From: Bryopsis sp. KO-2023
Lineage: Eukaryota > Chlorophyta > Ulvophyceae > Bryopsidales > Bryopsidaceae
Direction of reading: 5' to 3'
Assembly (NCBI GenBank): GCA_030272585.1
Contig: BSYQ01000004.1
Location: 5,208,001 to 5,272,000, forward strand
DNA length: 64,000 nucleotides
In this document: piece by piece, positions 36,592 to 48,451 of the stretch
How the letters are laid out: every line of letters starts with the position of its first letter
Numbering within the stretch: position 1 is the first letter of the stretch
Notes under the pieces: model-generated
The model's database searches: none
What the model was told of the DNA's origin: nothing
The model's input: only the letters and a program-made list of their open reading frames with translations
Translations under genes and position numbers: made by a program

Positions 36592-39500
36592 ATGGGTGGC
36601 GATGGAGATGTAACGCCTGTGAGACGCAGCACGCGGAAGAGGACAGCACCGCAGCTTTTCACGCCATCCGCTCCAGAAAAGCGGACGACCCGCAAGAAAA
36701 CAGGAGCTGTGGATGCCAAGAGGGCCCCAGTGGTGCCCAAGAAGAGGGGTGGTGGAGTGCAAAATTCAAGGAGGGTGAAGAAAATCAAATCGAATGCAAC
36801 CAAGGGGAAGAGGACGAAGGGCAATGGGCAGCTCGGGATCGTGGACTTACATTCGGGGCTGCAAGGCGAGGGGGAGATTTTGAACAAGGATGAGGTGGTG
36901 TACGATGTGATGCTCAACAGGCAGGACTTGGACAATAACGACGACGCGTTTTTCCTTCTGCAGGTTGGTGGGGGATGGATGGATGTGTGTGTGTGTGGTG
37001 AATGGGGTTGACCTGTCGTGAAATCTGCAGTCGCCAGCACAACTTCTCTAGTACACCCCAAGAAACGGCGTTTCTTTCTCCTCCGCAGATTATCGACAGC
37101 GATGGGGAGTTCTGTTGCTTTTTCCGCTGGGGTCGCACTGGATCTGAGGGAGAATGCGAGAAGGTGGCGGCCACAAGCGAGGTGGATGCGATCGACACAT
37201 TCAACTCCAAATTCGGGGATAAAACGGGCTCCGTCTTCGGCGACGACTATGAGACTGTCGAAGGAAATTACGTTTGGATTCAGAGAGACCACGAAGCTAG
37301 GGCACGATTTCAAGACGAAGAGCAGGCGAGTTGGCAGTACTACGTCGACGACTTTGTCGACGGCAAGGAGGAGGGATGGTACGATTACGATGATAACGGA
37401 GCGCACGTGGTTGAGGAATTGTACCATGAATGGACGTGGAACTCACAGCTGAGCCAAAGGTAGATTTCTAAAAATAGTATACCTGGTTTCTCTGTGACGG
37501 CCTTCCTTGGGCCAGTGTTTTTTCTGAAAATGTGGATACATGCACCTCCTTTCACCCATGTTTATTCTTTTTTTTTTTATCCAACTCTTCTGTGACTTTC
37601 AGTTTTTGATACTTCCGTAGTGTCGCGGGTTCGATTCCTTCCTTGTGTGCTTTACTACGATTCGGTTGCAATTCGGTTGCAGTTCTTTCGCTCCTACCAG
37701 CTTTTCAACTGAAATACTGCCATCACCAGTTGCCACCTCTCTTCGATATAAACCAAACATTCATTCATCGATTGATCGATGTCTGACCACAATCACAAAA
37801 GCAATCCACCAGAAAAAGTGCTGCGCTGTGTTCAAACAGAAGCTGATCACATTCCATGAATGCATCAGGTGTGTCCAGAGCGGCGTCTGGGAGTATTCAG
37901 TCGATTTGAGCCGCATGACTCAGACCAATGTCAAGCACAATTCACACAAGATAAGGCACATCCGCCGTAAAAGCGCCGATGGCACTATCTTTCCCGAGTC
38001 CAATCAAGGAAAACCTGGTGGGGCCCCGGAAGCTGCCCCCAAGAGCACAGGTCAAGGAAGGGTGGATGCGATGTGCCCATACCAAGGGAAGATCGTCGAC
38101 GACTATGATGTCATGCTGAATCAGACCAACATTGGCAATAACAACAACAAGTTTTACGTCTTGCAGCTGGTCGTGTGGGCAGGAGATTACTATCTATTTA
38201 CAAAGTGGGGTCGTGTTGGGGAGCCCGGTCAGTTTCAGTGCAAAGGACCATGGAACAGGTATACATTGAGTAACACTCCGCTCGATGCAATACAACTTAT
38301 TTACAGTAAAGTCAGCTGCTTTACGTTCGATTTAGACCCCCCTGCACATTGGTCGAACCCCACTCTGTGTTTTTTTTGGTTTTTTTACCTTTTTCTTTGA
38401 AAGGTATCGCTGGGATGAAAGAATTGTTTTTGTGTTTTTTTTGGGGGGGGCAGGAAAACTGCGGCCGATAGATTCGAGAAACAGTTTAGGTCGAAGACTA
38501 ATAATCTGTGGGAGGATCGTATCGATTTCCAGCCATACACCGGCAAGTACGAAATTGTGGAAATGGACCAAGAAGATGGAAATGCCGCAGCAAAGGCAAC
38601 CAATAATATTATTTTGAAGAAGTATGAACCGTGCACCCTGGATTCCAACACGCAGGAGCTGGTGGAGTTTATTTTCAGCGAGAATATGTTCAAGTGCGTT
38701 TCATTGAATCAGCAGCACTGTGCGTCTGTGGAATGAAATCCAACCGAAATAATAAAAATAATAAAATAAAATAACAAATCAAGAAATGTAACATAAATAA
38801 AAAATGTCAATAATAAGAATACTAAATATCAATGATATCATCAATTTTCCATCGACAGCTTGGGATTGTAACTTTCTTTTGATTCACTCTGATGATGAAT
38901 ATTGGCGTCCTGAATGGATTGTTTTTGCGAAAAATATGAAGATTGATTTTGTACTGATGTTCGTGGTGATGTGCTTGCAACAGGAGTGCCATGAGTAAAA
39001 TGGCTCTGGATTTGGACAAGATGCCATTAGGAAAACTCAGTCCTGCTCAAATACAGAGGGGGGCCGACGTCTTGCTCGAAATCAAGGAGGCCATTGAAAA
39101 CGGGGCAAAACGAAAGGAGCTCTCGGAATTGTCTTCTAGGTTCTATCAGGTAAATGTTGCATGTTTTCTTTTTGTTTTATTTTTTTTATTTTTTTTGGGA
39201 CGTCGCAGCCATGAAATTCGCTTTGCAGGGCTTTCTTTTATTTTCTTCAGTTGCATTTTTTATTTTTTTTAGCTCTTTTATTTTCCTCAGTTGCATTTCT
39301 GTATTGCTTTTTTGTGTGTTTTTTTCTATTTCTTTTAAGAGGAAAAATAAAATAAAAATCCTGGTCCTCATTTTTGATGGATGAACTCACGATCTTTTTT
39401 TTTTTCTGTAGTTGATTCCGCATTGTTTCGGACGTCGAGTGCCCCCTGTGATCAACTCTTCTCAAATGCTGCAAGAAAAGTTGGAGTTGATGGACATTTT

Positions 39501-40761
39501 GAGCGATATCGAGGTGGCCCAGGGCATGCTGGCGGAAGAAATCGATGCTGGACCCAAACAGCCCCATCCTGCAGACGTCAATTACGAAAAAATAAAGACG
39601 GAGCTCAATTTGGTTTCCCCAACATCCGAAGAGCACAAAAAAATCGCACAGTACTTCAAGGTTGGTCACGACTTTCCTTCAGAAAAAAAAATCAAAGATA
39701 TGTTCAAGATCTTTAAGATGACCTGTTGAATATATATTTACAGATTTTGCAGAAATGCTCCGACCTCGCCTTTTCTCAGAAACTTATACCTCCTCTTTTT
39801 TTCTGGTTTTTGAAAGGCGACTTCTGGGCATGGAGTAGCACTGGAAAGTGTTTGGTCTGTGAACCGGGAAGGAGAGGGAGACAGATTTTCGGCACATGAA
39901 AAAATAGACAACCGAAAGCTTTTGTGGCATGGAACGAATGTCGCAGTCGTCGCTGCGATTCTGAAGGGCGGCCTCAGAATCATGCCACACAGTGGAGGAC
40001 GTGTTGGAAAGGGAATTTACTTGGCCAGGTGAGTGTTAAAAACACACTTGCACATAGTGTTGGTTGCGAATAACTCGTCAAAATAACACACGATTCTGGG
40101 GGTCAAAAGAGTTTCCAAATGGGTTTGGTGTTTTTGCATTATCCCCATCTTGAATGAGCTCCAACCAAGCTTGTTTGGCTTGGAAATTATAACATGGCCT
40201 GTTCTATCGATCAGACTGTCTAGCTACCGAAAAGTTTTGCAATTTTTTTTTGGACCATCTGGAAAACGATTGAAAGAGGGGAAAAACAAAGTCCTCCACA
40301 ACAAGAAAAAGCAACACGAGAAAGAAGAGGATCTGGTAAAAAGAGATGCCTTGGTGGGGTGCTGGGGGTCATGTTTGTGAGGAGTGTGTGTGCTGTTCAT
40401 TTTCAACAGTGAAAACTGCAAGAGCTTCATGTATGTACGTCCCGACTCGCTGAAGGGTAGAAATGTGGGCATCATGTTTTTGGTGGAGGCGGCACTAGGA
40501 AAAGAACACCACATCACGAAAGACGATTGGACTCTGGAAAAACCACCCAAAGGCCACGACTGCATCATTGCAAAAGGTCGCGTTGAGCCAAATCCCAAAC
40601 AGGACGCGCTTATCAGAATCGATGGAAAGGATGTTGTGGTGCCCCAAGGCAAATCGATTTCCATGCAAAAGTACAAAAACAGCAGCTTCCACAACAGCGA
40701 GTATCTCCTGTACAAGGAGACTCAACAGAGAATCAGGTATATACTGACTGTCAGGTGTTGA
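36592..40761 (+). CDS. PARP3-like: PARP3-like ADP-ribosyltransferase with two WGR domains, 783 aa
   Basis: Poly/mono(ADP-ribose) transferase that should bind DNA breaks and modify targets using NAD+. Eight exons: 36592-36963, 37089-37459, 37869-38258, 38454-38693, 38984-39149, 39412-39660, 39817-40028 and 40410-40761, 2352 nt in frame. A Lys/Arg-rich, probably nuclear N-terminus (residues 1-90) is followed by WGR domain 1 (VVYDVMLNRQDLDNND ... FFRWGRTGS) and WGR domain 2 (DDYDVMLNQTNIGNNNNKFY ... FTKWGRVGEPGQ). Next come the helical regulatory domain (PLGKLSPAQI, residues about 460-590) and the catalytic fold. The H-Y-E triad is complete: His634 in LLWHGTN, Tyr664 in GKGIYLA and Glu764 in NSEYLLY. 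RIMPHSGGRVGKGIY and VVVPQGK match PARP3 rather than PARP1/2. Known PARP3 proteins have one WGR and about 540 residues, so this is longer. Confidence 0.9.
38435..38450 (+). repeat. T8G8 junction at a 3' splice site
   Basis: The PARP intron ends with eight T, eight G and then CAG, placing a G-run between the polypyrimidine tract and the acceptor AG. Confidence 0.9.
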
Positions 40762-41916
40762 AAATGGGCCAGATTTCTTGCAGAATGAATTTGGGCCTGG
40801 ACATCCAGCGAGTGGTGCTGGGGAGGTTGCTGTTGTGTTGCTAATTGAATTTGACGGAGAAGGAGGCTTGTATTTGAGGAAGATGTAATATATGCTGTAA
40901 ACTTGAACATGTACCCCTTGTCTTTCTTGCTTGGAGGCACTCCAATTGACAATCACGCTGGGGGGCTTTCAGCATTTGTTTAAAAACACTGAGGAAACAC
41001 CGGTTGGCCCCAGGAGAATCGATTCTTCAGCTGTTTCTCTCTGGACCTGTGTTTTCTTGAGTTTCATGCAATGTTCAGAGCAGGCAGGCATATCTGAACA
41101 ATCCCACACATCTCGGCCTCTTCATGAACTCAGCAACATTGTATTTCTGTTCGATTTTTTCGGCCCAAAAGTGGCCCAAAATTTGGCCATTTCAGCTTGT
41201 CGTGACCTTTTTGTGACCCCAAGTTCATTGATACAAATTACAAGGTTTGGAACACAAAACTGATGTTGGGTGCGAGTTTTCTGTGGCTACAAAATTCTCT
41301 AATGAAAAAACGTTTTGTCCCTGTTGTGACGAAAAAACTTCTGGGCCAATTTTTTAGGGGTCACAGACGGGCAAAAGAAAAAGAAAAAAAACACTGCTCA
41401 GAGCAGTGCTCAGCAACTGGGCAAGGACTGCCACATTGTGATGAATTGTGAAACTGTGACGGGCCCCCAAACTGTACGGGATGGGTACGTATTTATCGGA
41501 GTCACGTTTTCTCCACCCCCCAAAAAAAATCTGGGACAAGGGCTAGTGTGTTCAGACAGCTTCATTCACACAGCACGTCGTTTGACGTTTTAGTTTAGCT
41601 TAAGAGGTACGTCTGGAACTCACAGTCCGCTGACCTTCTCTGGGAAAAAAAAAACAGCACCACCTCCTTGGTTTCTGGTCGCTTTCCGAGATCAAACTTA
41701 TTCGAGGTGGCTCCCCACTGACAAATCTTCTTTCATCCCTGCAGGACAATCTCCTGCTGTCATAGCACAGGCAAAAAAACACTGTGGAAAAGAAATCTTG
41801 TGTATTTTCTTCCTCCTGCACACCCCTTTCTTTCTTTTAAAAAAGGAAATAAAGAGAAAGGGAAAGTAAAAAGGGTGTGGGAGCAAGAAAGTTGGTCGAT
41901 AAATACGGGAAGATAA
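40762..41916. other. Intergenic, 3' of PARP and 5' of STIMATE copy 2
   Basis: No coding exon is supported. A short inverted pair (TGTGACCCC near 41211 and GGGGTCACA near 41357) is present but has no recognisable element ends. CpGs increase near 41940. Confidence 0.5.
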
Positions 41917-43067
41917 ATGGGCAGCAGCGATGAAAGGGACGAGTGTCGCCTTTTGGATGGGCCCGTCGCTTACTTGGCCCAAGTATTTCTGTTTGGGTTT
42001 GTGCTTGGATCTCTGCTAATCAAAAGGTAAACAACCAAAGAATGAAACCAACAAAGGAAGTGGAATTCGGTGGCTGGGGAAGTCAAATTCATCGCTCGGT
42101 TTGGGGAGGTTTGCATGAAGAAGAAGGAAAAACCTCTGTGGTGCTGTTGTGATTCGTAGAACCATTGCACACTTGAAAGACAGCGTTTTCCTCGAAAGAG
42201 TGTCCAGGTGTAATTCATAATTCACCTATTCTGGGTGTTTTTCTTTCCTCCTCTCACTTTCTGGTTGTTTTTTTTTTTCCAACCCACGTAAGTTGTTTTC
42301 AGAGGATTGATCAATCGTCAAACACATGACAATGTGTTTCACTCGGCATGTGTTTTCCCTTGTGTTTCAGGAGCTTAGAATCGCCCAAGCGACCAATGAA
42401 AGTGTGGGCGATGGACGTCAGCAAACAAGCTTTCTCATCCATCGCTGCCCACCTATGCAACATGTTGATTGCAATACTCGCCTCCGTGAATGTGAGGGCT
42501 TCCAGCAGCTCCGAATGCTCCTGGTACTTCGTGGTCTATACGATCGACACCACAATAGGCGTCTCTTTGACAATCCTGCTGCACAGGCTCATCATTCGTG
42601 GGGCCCAATGGCTGCAGCAAAATAGATACGAAAAACTGCAACCCGAGGAGGACACCGATTCCATGTGGAAACACGCCGTGCAACGGCGATGGTTCGACTA
42701 CATCGCCACTTGTGGGAATTACGGGAATCCTCCATCAATGATTCCTTGGATCTGGCAAATGGGGGAGTGGACGTTGGTGACAGTTATCGCCAGGGGGGTC
42801 TGTGGCACCCTCGTGGTGACTCTCGGACAGTATGGATTAGTCAGTGCTGCTGGCCTGCTGGACGATATATTTGACAACAGGCCAGATCTCCTGCTTCTGT
42901 TCGTCATGGTGATGTGCCCAATATTGATGAACCTAGTTCAAGCCTGGGTTCAGGATGCCGTGCTGAAATGGCGACGGATGCGTCAGGGCTTCCAGGCCCA
43001 GGGTTTTGTCGAGGGCGAGGTGGAAGTCATTTCGATTGTCGAGGATGGGTGGTCAGACAAGTCTTGA
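41917..43067 (+). CDS. STIMATE-family multi-pass membrane protein, copy 2, 268 aa
   Basis: Two exons, 41917-42026 and 42371-43067, 807 nt in frame. Exon 1 encodes an N-terminus with VAYLAQVFLFGFVLGSLLIK; the split Arg codon at its end is at the same place as in copy 1. Exon 2 has the family motifs MDVSKQAF, LCNMLIAIL, ECSWYFVVYTIDTTIGVSL, and CGNYGNPPSM, then helices and an acidic C-terminus. It lacks the intron that separates the two halves in copy 1 and lacks the long acidic Ser-rich tail. It is probably an ER or vacuolar membrane protein. Likely a duplicate of the gene at 26599-28089, now on the opposite strand with WRAP53, PPIL3 and PARP between them. Confidence 0.88.
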
Positions 43068-43985
43068 CGTATCCAAAAATTCACTCGCTTTCCCTCGACA
43101 GTGCCGGTGTATTTTCCAGCATTTCTAATTTGTAGGCAAGAATTGACTGCTCATAAATCGTGCTCAAGTGTTCATTGAAGGGGCATCTCAGAGGGGGGGG
43201 GGCATGTCGGAATGGTGTGTGGAGATGGATGCCGAATTTACTGCATTGATTTTAAGTTGTATGTTGTACCCAAGCATTAAAGAAAGGGAAAGGCGGGGAT
43301 GAAATGGAACAAAGAAAGTTGAATTTCTGCATGTATGTATTGGGTAGCTTGTGTGTTGTGAGGACGTGATTTTTTATTCGATCACTTGGGCACGGAAAAA
43401 CATCCATTTCTTACTTCAGTTGCCGGGGGTTCTAGCTATTATGGGATCTACTTATTTTCTGACATCATTCCAGTACTCCTAAGAGTCGGTGCAGAGTGAT
43501 GTGTTGTAAAACTAAGATTCGGTGATCGCTGAACAACAGAGAAACTGCATGGTGGGCAGCATAGTTGAAACAGCCTCTTGAAACATCCTAAATGTGTGCT
43601 GACTGGAGCAACTGGCACATTGAAAATCTGCAACTGCAGGTGGAATCGAGGGGTAAACGAAATAGCTCTATGTTTTTTCTTGCTACATATCCCCTTACAA
43701 ATGATGTACACACCAAAATCACGGTTCATTCTTCCAACAGAATGACAATGGACAAGAAAAGTTGTGTGCTGTATGTGCCAAAAATAATAGACCCATGCAT
43801 CTTTCTGATTGCATGATATTGTCCAAAGGCAACAGGGACTTTCATTCAACCCCCCCCCCCCCCCCTCCACCCTTTAAATCCTGCACAAAACAAAGATGCC
43901 TCGAATCTAAATGACGATCAGCTTTAACACCGATGCTTCTTCCTTTTCTCTGGGGATGGTTTCTGATGCATACAGAATTCTTTTG
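43068..43985. other. Convergent intergenic region
   Basis: Between the 3' ends of STIMATE copy 2 (+) and the Cys-rich gene (-). G-run at 43191-43201 and C-run at 43850-43865. No gene is seen. Confidence 0.5.
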
Positions 43986-45582
43986 TTAGGAGTTCAGTGC
44001 AGTTCCCTCACACTCTTCCCTGGTGAGATAGTCCAAGCACTTCAGTTGAGTGTCCAAGACCACCTTGGCTGCCTTCTCCTTCCCCAAAAACTCCATGGTG
44101 GCGACAACTTTTGGCGAGGGGACACACCTCGAACCTGCACAGGTTGACAAGGTCGAGGTCAAAAGAGACATGCATTGGTTGGAACATCGAAATTCACAGC
44201 GACTTATTATTTCCATGCCAGCTTCACAAGCTAAGACCGCAAAGAAATCCACACACACTCTCCCCAACAAAGATGGACTCATCAAAGGGGCATTCCACTC
44301 GCATAATCCAAAAATCTTTCGGTGGGTTTGCAAATACAAATACAAATACAAATCCTTTATCAAATACAGGACAAGCAAGTCAGTCCAAGCCAGGAGCAGC
44401 AATGCAAAAACAACCACACACATACACACACACACTTACCTTCCTCCCATTCACATCCAGCATTCTTGCATTTCTTTTTCTTTCTGGCACGCCCACATGC
44501 ATCTTGAATTTGGAACACTCCACACAAGCTGCCGGGTTTTGGGTTCTCTGTGGCTGCACACTCCTCCAATTCCTCCTTAGAGATCTTGGCAAGACAATCG
44601 CCAGCAGGCTTTCCATCTCCCGCAGTCATGTCAAACCTTCGGAAAAACGAAACAACAAGGATTCAACCCTTCCAATCCCAAGCTCTGATGACGTGAGTGT
44701 GTGCCCATCCATTCACTTCAATAACTGGAAGCATCTAAACAGTAGTGCACCCTTTTGTTAAGTCAAGACAGCTGGATATCTGATATTCGTACCATTCACA
44801 GTTGTTGTCCTTGACACATTTTTTGGAACTCTTCAGAAAGGAGCATTCCTGAAAACAACACCATAGTTTGTTAAATTGTTTAGTCTTCCACCTACAAAAA
44901 CTGCCACCATTTGGCTGTTGTCAATTATATTCGAATTCACTTGCCACCAGAAGCATGGCTCAGAAACATATAACATGCCGACCGTCGTTTGGGAATGATG
45001 TCATGAGGAAGTAAACCCCAGCTGACAAATAGTAGAAAAAACGTTTTTCGGAAAGCCATTAAAGAATTTACCTCATCTTTTTTGTAGAAATCCTTTATTT
45101 GAGATTCAGGCATCAACGCAAAGTAGTCGAGAAAGCATCCGAGCTTGTCGGTCCATGTGCAAGCGATGTTTTGCTTGAGATCCTTGAGGAATGATGGGGG
45201 GGGGGGGGGTATCATCTCAGTTTCATAAAGAAAATGGAAATTCAGAGAGGAAGAAGGATGTAGTGGGGACTTTCTTTTTTGAATGTGAAGATTTGCGAAG
45301 GAAAAAGTTTTGCTGTAATATTTCTTGCATCCATATTGTTGGCTGCGACGATTCGACCCTCCACACCGCGGAGGATTCTACCCTGGTTGGTTGAAAACCT
45401 CGCGGGCAGCTTCAACAAAATAGAACGCGAGCGCAACCAGCAGGAGAAGCTTCTTAAATGGGTAACAGGAAACGAGAAATATTACAACAGTGGAAGTGCA
45501 CCTTGACTGCAACTTGTCCGTAGGCGACCCCAAGACAAGCTGCCAAGAGAACAACGGTCCCTACGCTCCAAACTCGCGACAT
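43986..45582 (-). CDS. Secreted Cys-rich protein with repeated KCxxxxCxW motif
   Basis: Five exons. Exon 1 (45502-45582) is exactly a signal peptide: MSRVWSVGTVVLLAACLGVA with a YGQ-type cleavage site. Exon 2 (about 45072-45183) has IACTWTDKLGCFLDYFA. Exon 3 (about 44793-44851) has CSFLKSSKKCVKDNNCEW. Exon 4 (about 44441-44633) has FDMTAGDG, a CAATENP segment and KKKKCKNAGCEWEEG. Exon 5 (43986-44137) contains CVPSPK, KCLDYL and EECEGTALNS then TAA. The phases agree at each join. The spacing KC-x4-C-x-W occurs twice and regular cysteines suggest disulfide-bonded extracellular modules. I do not recognise a named family. It has no RRLLQ-type motif, unlike the other secreted proteins here. It is head-to-head with the second RR-TZF gene. 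Confidence 0.78.
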
Positions 45583-46625
45583 CGCCACCACGACGTGAAA
45601 CAATATGTGTTGCTGCGAACGCCAAGTTGTTTGACACCAAATGCCCCAGTGCCAAGAATGTGTTGATTAACCTCATGTCTGCCGATTTACACCATTTGAG
45701 TCTTCCCCAGCGATTTCTTTTTTTCCCCTTTTGGTGGTGGAATGAGTGCGACAAGAAACCGCCATTGGTCGCGAATTTTCAATGGTTGAATGAAACCCAC
45801 AGATAATTTGCACGGAGATATAAGGGGATCGCACGAATGATTGGCGTCAAGGAAGGACCTCCAAACAGACATGGGTTTACTAGAGAAGCGGGGCTCTGGA
45901 ATCGAGCGCTCTACCATTTGTGCTGCAACCCCTTTGAGTGTTTGCCACGATAGGCCAGACTTGGGGTCGCGCCCATCGACGACAAGAAGCCGTTGGTGCT
46001 TTTTCCCTCGTTTGGGAGATGGAGGCTCCGAATGACGTCTACCTGACGACCCTCGGGCGGTTGAACTGGCGCTTTCGTGACTCCGCAGAGGCCGCTCCCT
46101 CGAGGGCGAGCTCGCTTTACATCAAATGCCACTCATTCACACAGTTTCACACAATCACTTTCTACGCAAGTCCCTCCCCATCAAGAACGCCAACCTACAA
46201 AAAGCTCACAAAAAGAAAGAAACAGGCGAGTTGAGCCAGTTATCAAACTGCCTACACCATCATGGACATCAACAACAAAACCATTGCGTGCGCAGCACCT
46301 CATTGTCACCAAGCGAGCACCCAGCTTTCGCATGGTACCGCCTCCGACAGTTGATCTGTTCGATACGGGGGCCGTTGCAGTCTCAAAAGTCTTCCGCCTG
46401 GATGGCTGACGGGGGCTGGGCGGTGGCATCGGTGCCAGCAAAAGATCATCGAGAGCGCCGCCAGCCAGTCTGGGGGAACTTTGATTGGGGGACTACCCAA
46501 ACTAAGAAACGAGGAAACGGTGACAAATTTCATGGTTGCGCCAATATATGCTGCACCCCCTGAGCGTTTTCCTGTGAACTATTTATGTGGCATTTGTGCG
46601 GCGGGTCGCTGTGATTGGTCGAATT
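45583..46625. promoter_or_regulatory. Divergent upstream region
   Basis: 1,043 bp between the starts of the Cys-rich gene (-) and the second RR-TZF gene (+). CpGs are frequent at 45880-46110 and 46290-46460. No coding exon is assigned. Confidence 0.5.
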
Positions 46626-48451
46626 ATGACCACGCGAAGGGGGGCTGAAATCATGACTTCCGATACTGGTCGCCCGAAACCTGCTCCTCAATTGACGGAA
46701 GAGTTTATGCTGCACAGCTACAAGGTCGGTTTCCGTTTGAACAGAGTTTGGTTTGGACAGAGGCTGCTTTGGCGGCGACGATCGGGCTTGAATGTAACCC
46801 CCTCGTGTGCGCTCCCCCGATCTCTTGCAGGTGATTTCATGTGGAAAATGCTATCCCCACAATTGGAAACGCTGCCCATTCGCCCACGAGGGCGAGGCTG
46901 CGAGAAGACGCGATCCCAGGACGCATTCTTACTCCGACGTAATGTGCCCCGAGGCAAGAAAGGTATGCTCCCAGTTTGCAGCCGATCGGGCAGTGATTAT
47001 CGCCCAGAGGGCGCATACGCGCGCTCCAGAGATAGCGATCGCCCACGATCGTGGGCGAACCTTTCGCCACGAACTGTTTTCGGACTCTTATGATCGACTC
47101 ATGTGTGGGGCAGGGACAAACGTGCCCCCGAGGAGACAACTGCCCCTTCACTCACAGCTTGTTCGAATACTGGTTGCTTCCGTCGAGGTGACGTCCACGA
47201 TACAGTACCAGATCCATGATGCAAATCCCACAAAATAAACCAGTCGGATAATATTCCAAACCTTTCATTCTTTGGCCACAGAGCACGCAATTAGCGTTCT
47301 ATGCCTCGTTCATAAATAAATTTTAACTTTTTTTAAGAAGTCACAAAATTTTCCAACCAGTTCAATTTTGCAGAGGTCAGAGGTGTTCAGAGCTCTGTCT
47401 GACTCTGAATCTTGTGTCAAGACCATCATGGAGAAACAAATAGATTTTGAGTGGGAAAAGACTGTGTGTGTGTGTTTTTGTGTGTGGATGCTCAGATTTA
47501 AGACTCAGCTCTGCAGCAAGAGAGGTGCTTGCAGAAGGGCTTTTTGTTTCTTTGCACATGACGAGTCTGAGCTCAGGGAGCCTCCTGCTCCAGAGGGTGG
47601 ACTCTCTTTGGCTGTGGAGAGATCTGCACGGTCCTCCACTCTTTCATCGATGCCCTCTGGGAGCACCTTGAGTCAATATGGATTTCCCACACCCAGACTC
47701 GATTTCAACCTTCCTGGAGCATCTCTCTCGATTTCGGTACGCATGGCAATCAATATCTCTCTTCTTGATGTATTGAAACATTATAAAACGTTTTTTTTTT
47801 GGGGGGGGGGGGTATATGTATTCGGTGTCAGCGTTTTTTCTGGAGATTCTCGAATCAGTTTTTTTTAGTTTACCTTTGGGGTAGAGAGCTAGATATGGAC
47901 ATTGTGCTGAAACAGTGCTTTCTTGTTTTGGTTCTTCTGAGTCAGCCTATACAATATTTCCTCGACGGGCTCCCCTCACCCTTTTGGTTGTGTGTGAAAA
48001 ATTGTCAATTTCTTAACTATATATAGCTATGTTTGGTGTATATTTTTCCAAATCCCTGCCTATAATGCTATTTCATTCCCGTTTCTGACAGGATATTCTG
48101 ATGGATGAGCCGCTGCCCCGAGAGAATTGGGATGTGGGGCCTCTGAACATGGATAAAATGATTCCGGAAAGCTTGCTGAGCACTATGGACCGAATCGGAG
48201 AATCCCCGTTGGGCTGGGGATTGACTGAACTCAATCAACTTGATGTTGGATTGGTGCAGCCGCCGACCGTGGCCGCCACCATCGGAGAAAACATCCCCGA
48301 ATGCTTTCAAAATTATGAAATTATGCTGAAAAGAAATCAATGCAATGAATATGATCAATGGAATGGAGCGCAGAGGGGGTGCACGGTACCCCCCAGTGTA
48401 CAGATTCTTAAGAGCCTGAGTGCCGGACAGATCGGCAGCTCCAAGCGTTAG
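46626..48451 (+). CDS. Plant-type tandem CCCH zinc-finger (RR-TZF) protein, copy 2, 301 aa
   Basis: Five exons: 46626-46724, 46831-46962, 47114-47187, 47496-47736 and 48092-48451, in frame throughout. Exon 2 gives the conserved N-terminal block CGKCYPHNWKRCPFAHEGEA with RRRDP. The two CCCH fingers are GQTCPRGDNCPFTHSLFEYW and FKTQLCSKRGACRRAFCFFA. The C-terminus is Ser/Pro-rich, then a 120-codon exon beginning DILMDEPLP. Exons 2 and 3 have the same lengths (132 and 74 nt) and phases as in copy 1 at 20.2-23.2 kb, so the two share ancestry. Plant relatives bind AU-rich RNA elements and shuttle to stress granules; that role here is inferred. The long repetitive tail of copy 1 is missing. Confidence 0.88.
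47791..47812 (+). repeat. T10G12 junction, intronic
   Basis: Ten T followed by twelve G within the last intron of the second RR-TZF gene. Confidence 0.9.

Noticed and set aside
37621..37645. Consensus B-box (GGTTCGATTCC) on the + strand in a PARP intron
   Set aside because: The flanking bases do not form a T-stem and there is no A-box or acceptor stem at the right distance.
41211..41365. Possible small transposon bounded by TGTGACCCC / GGGGTCACA
   Set aside because: The arms are only nine bases and there is no target-site duplication or conserved end.
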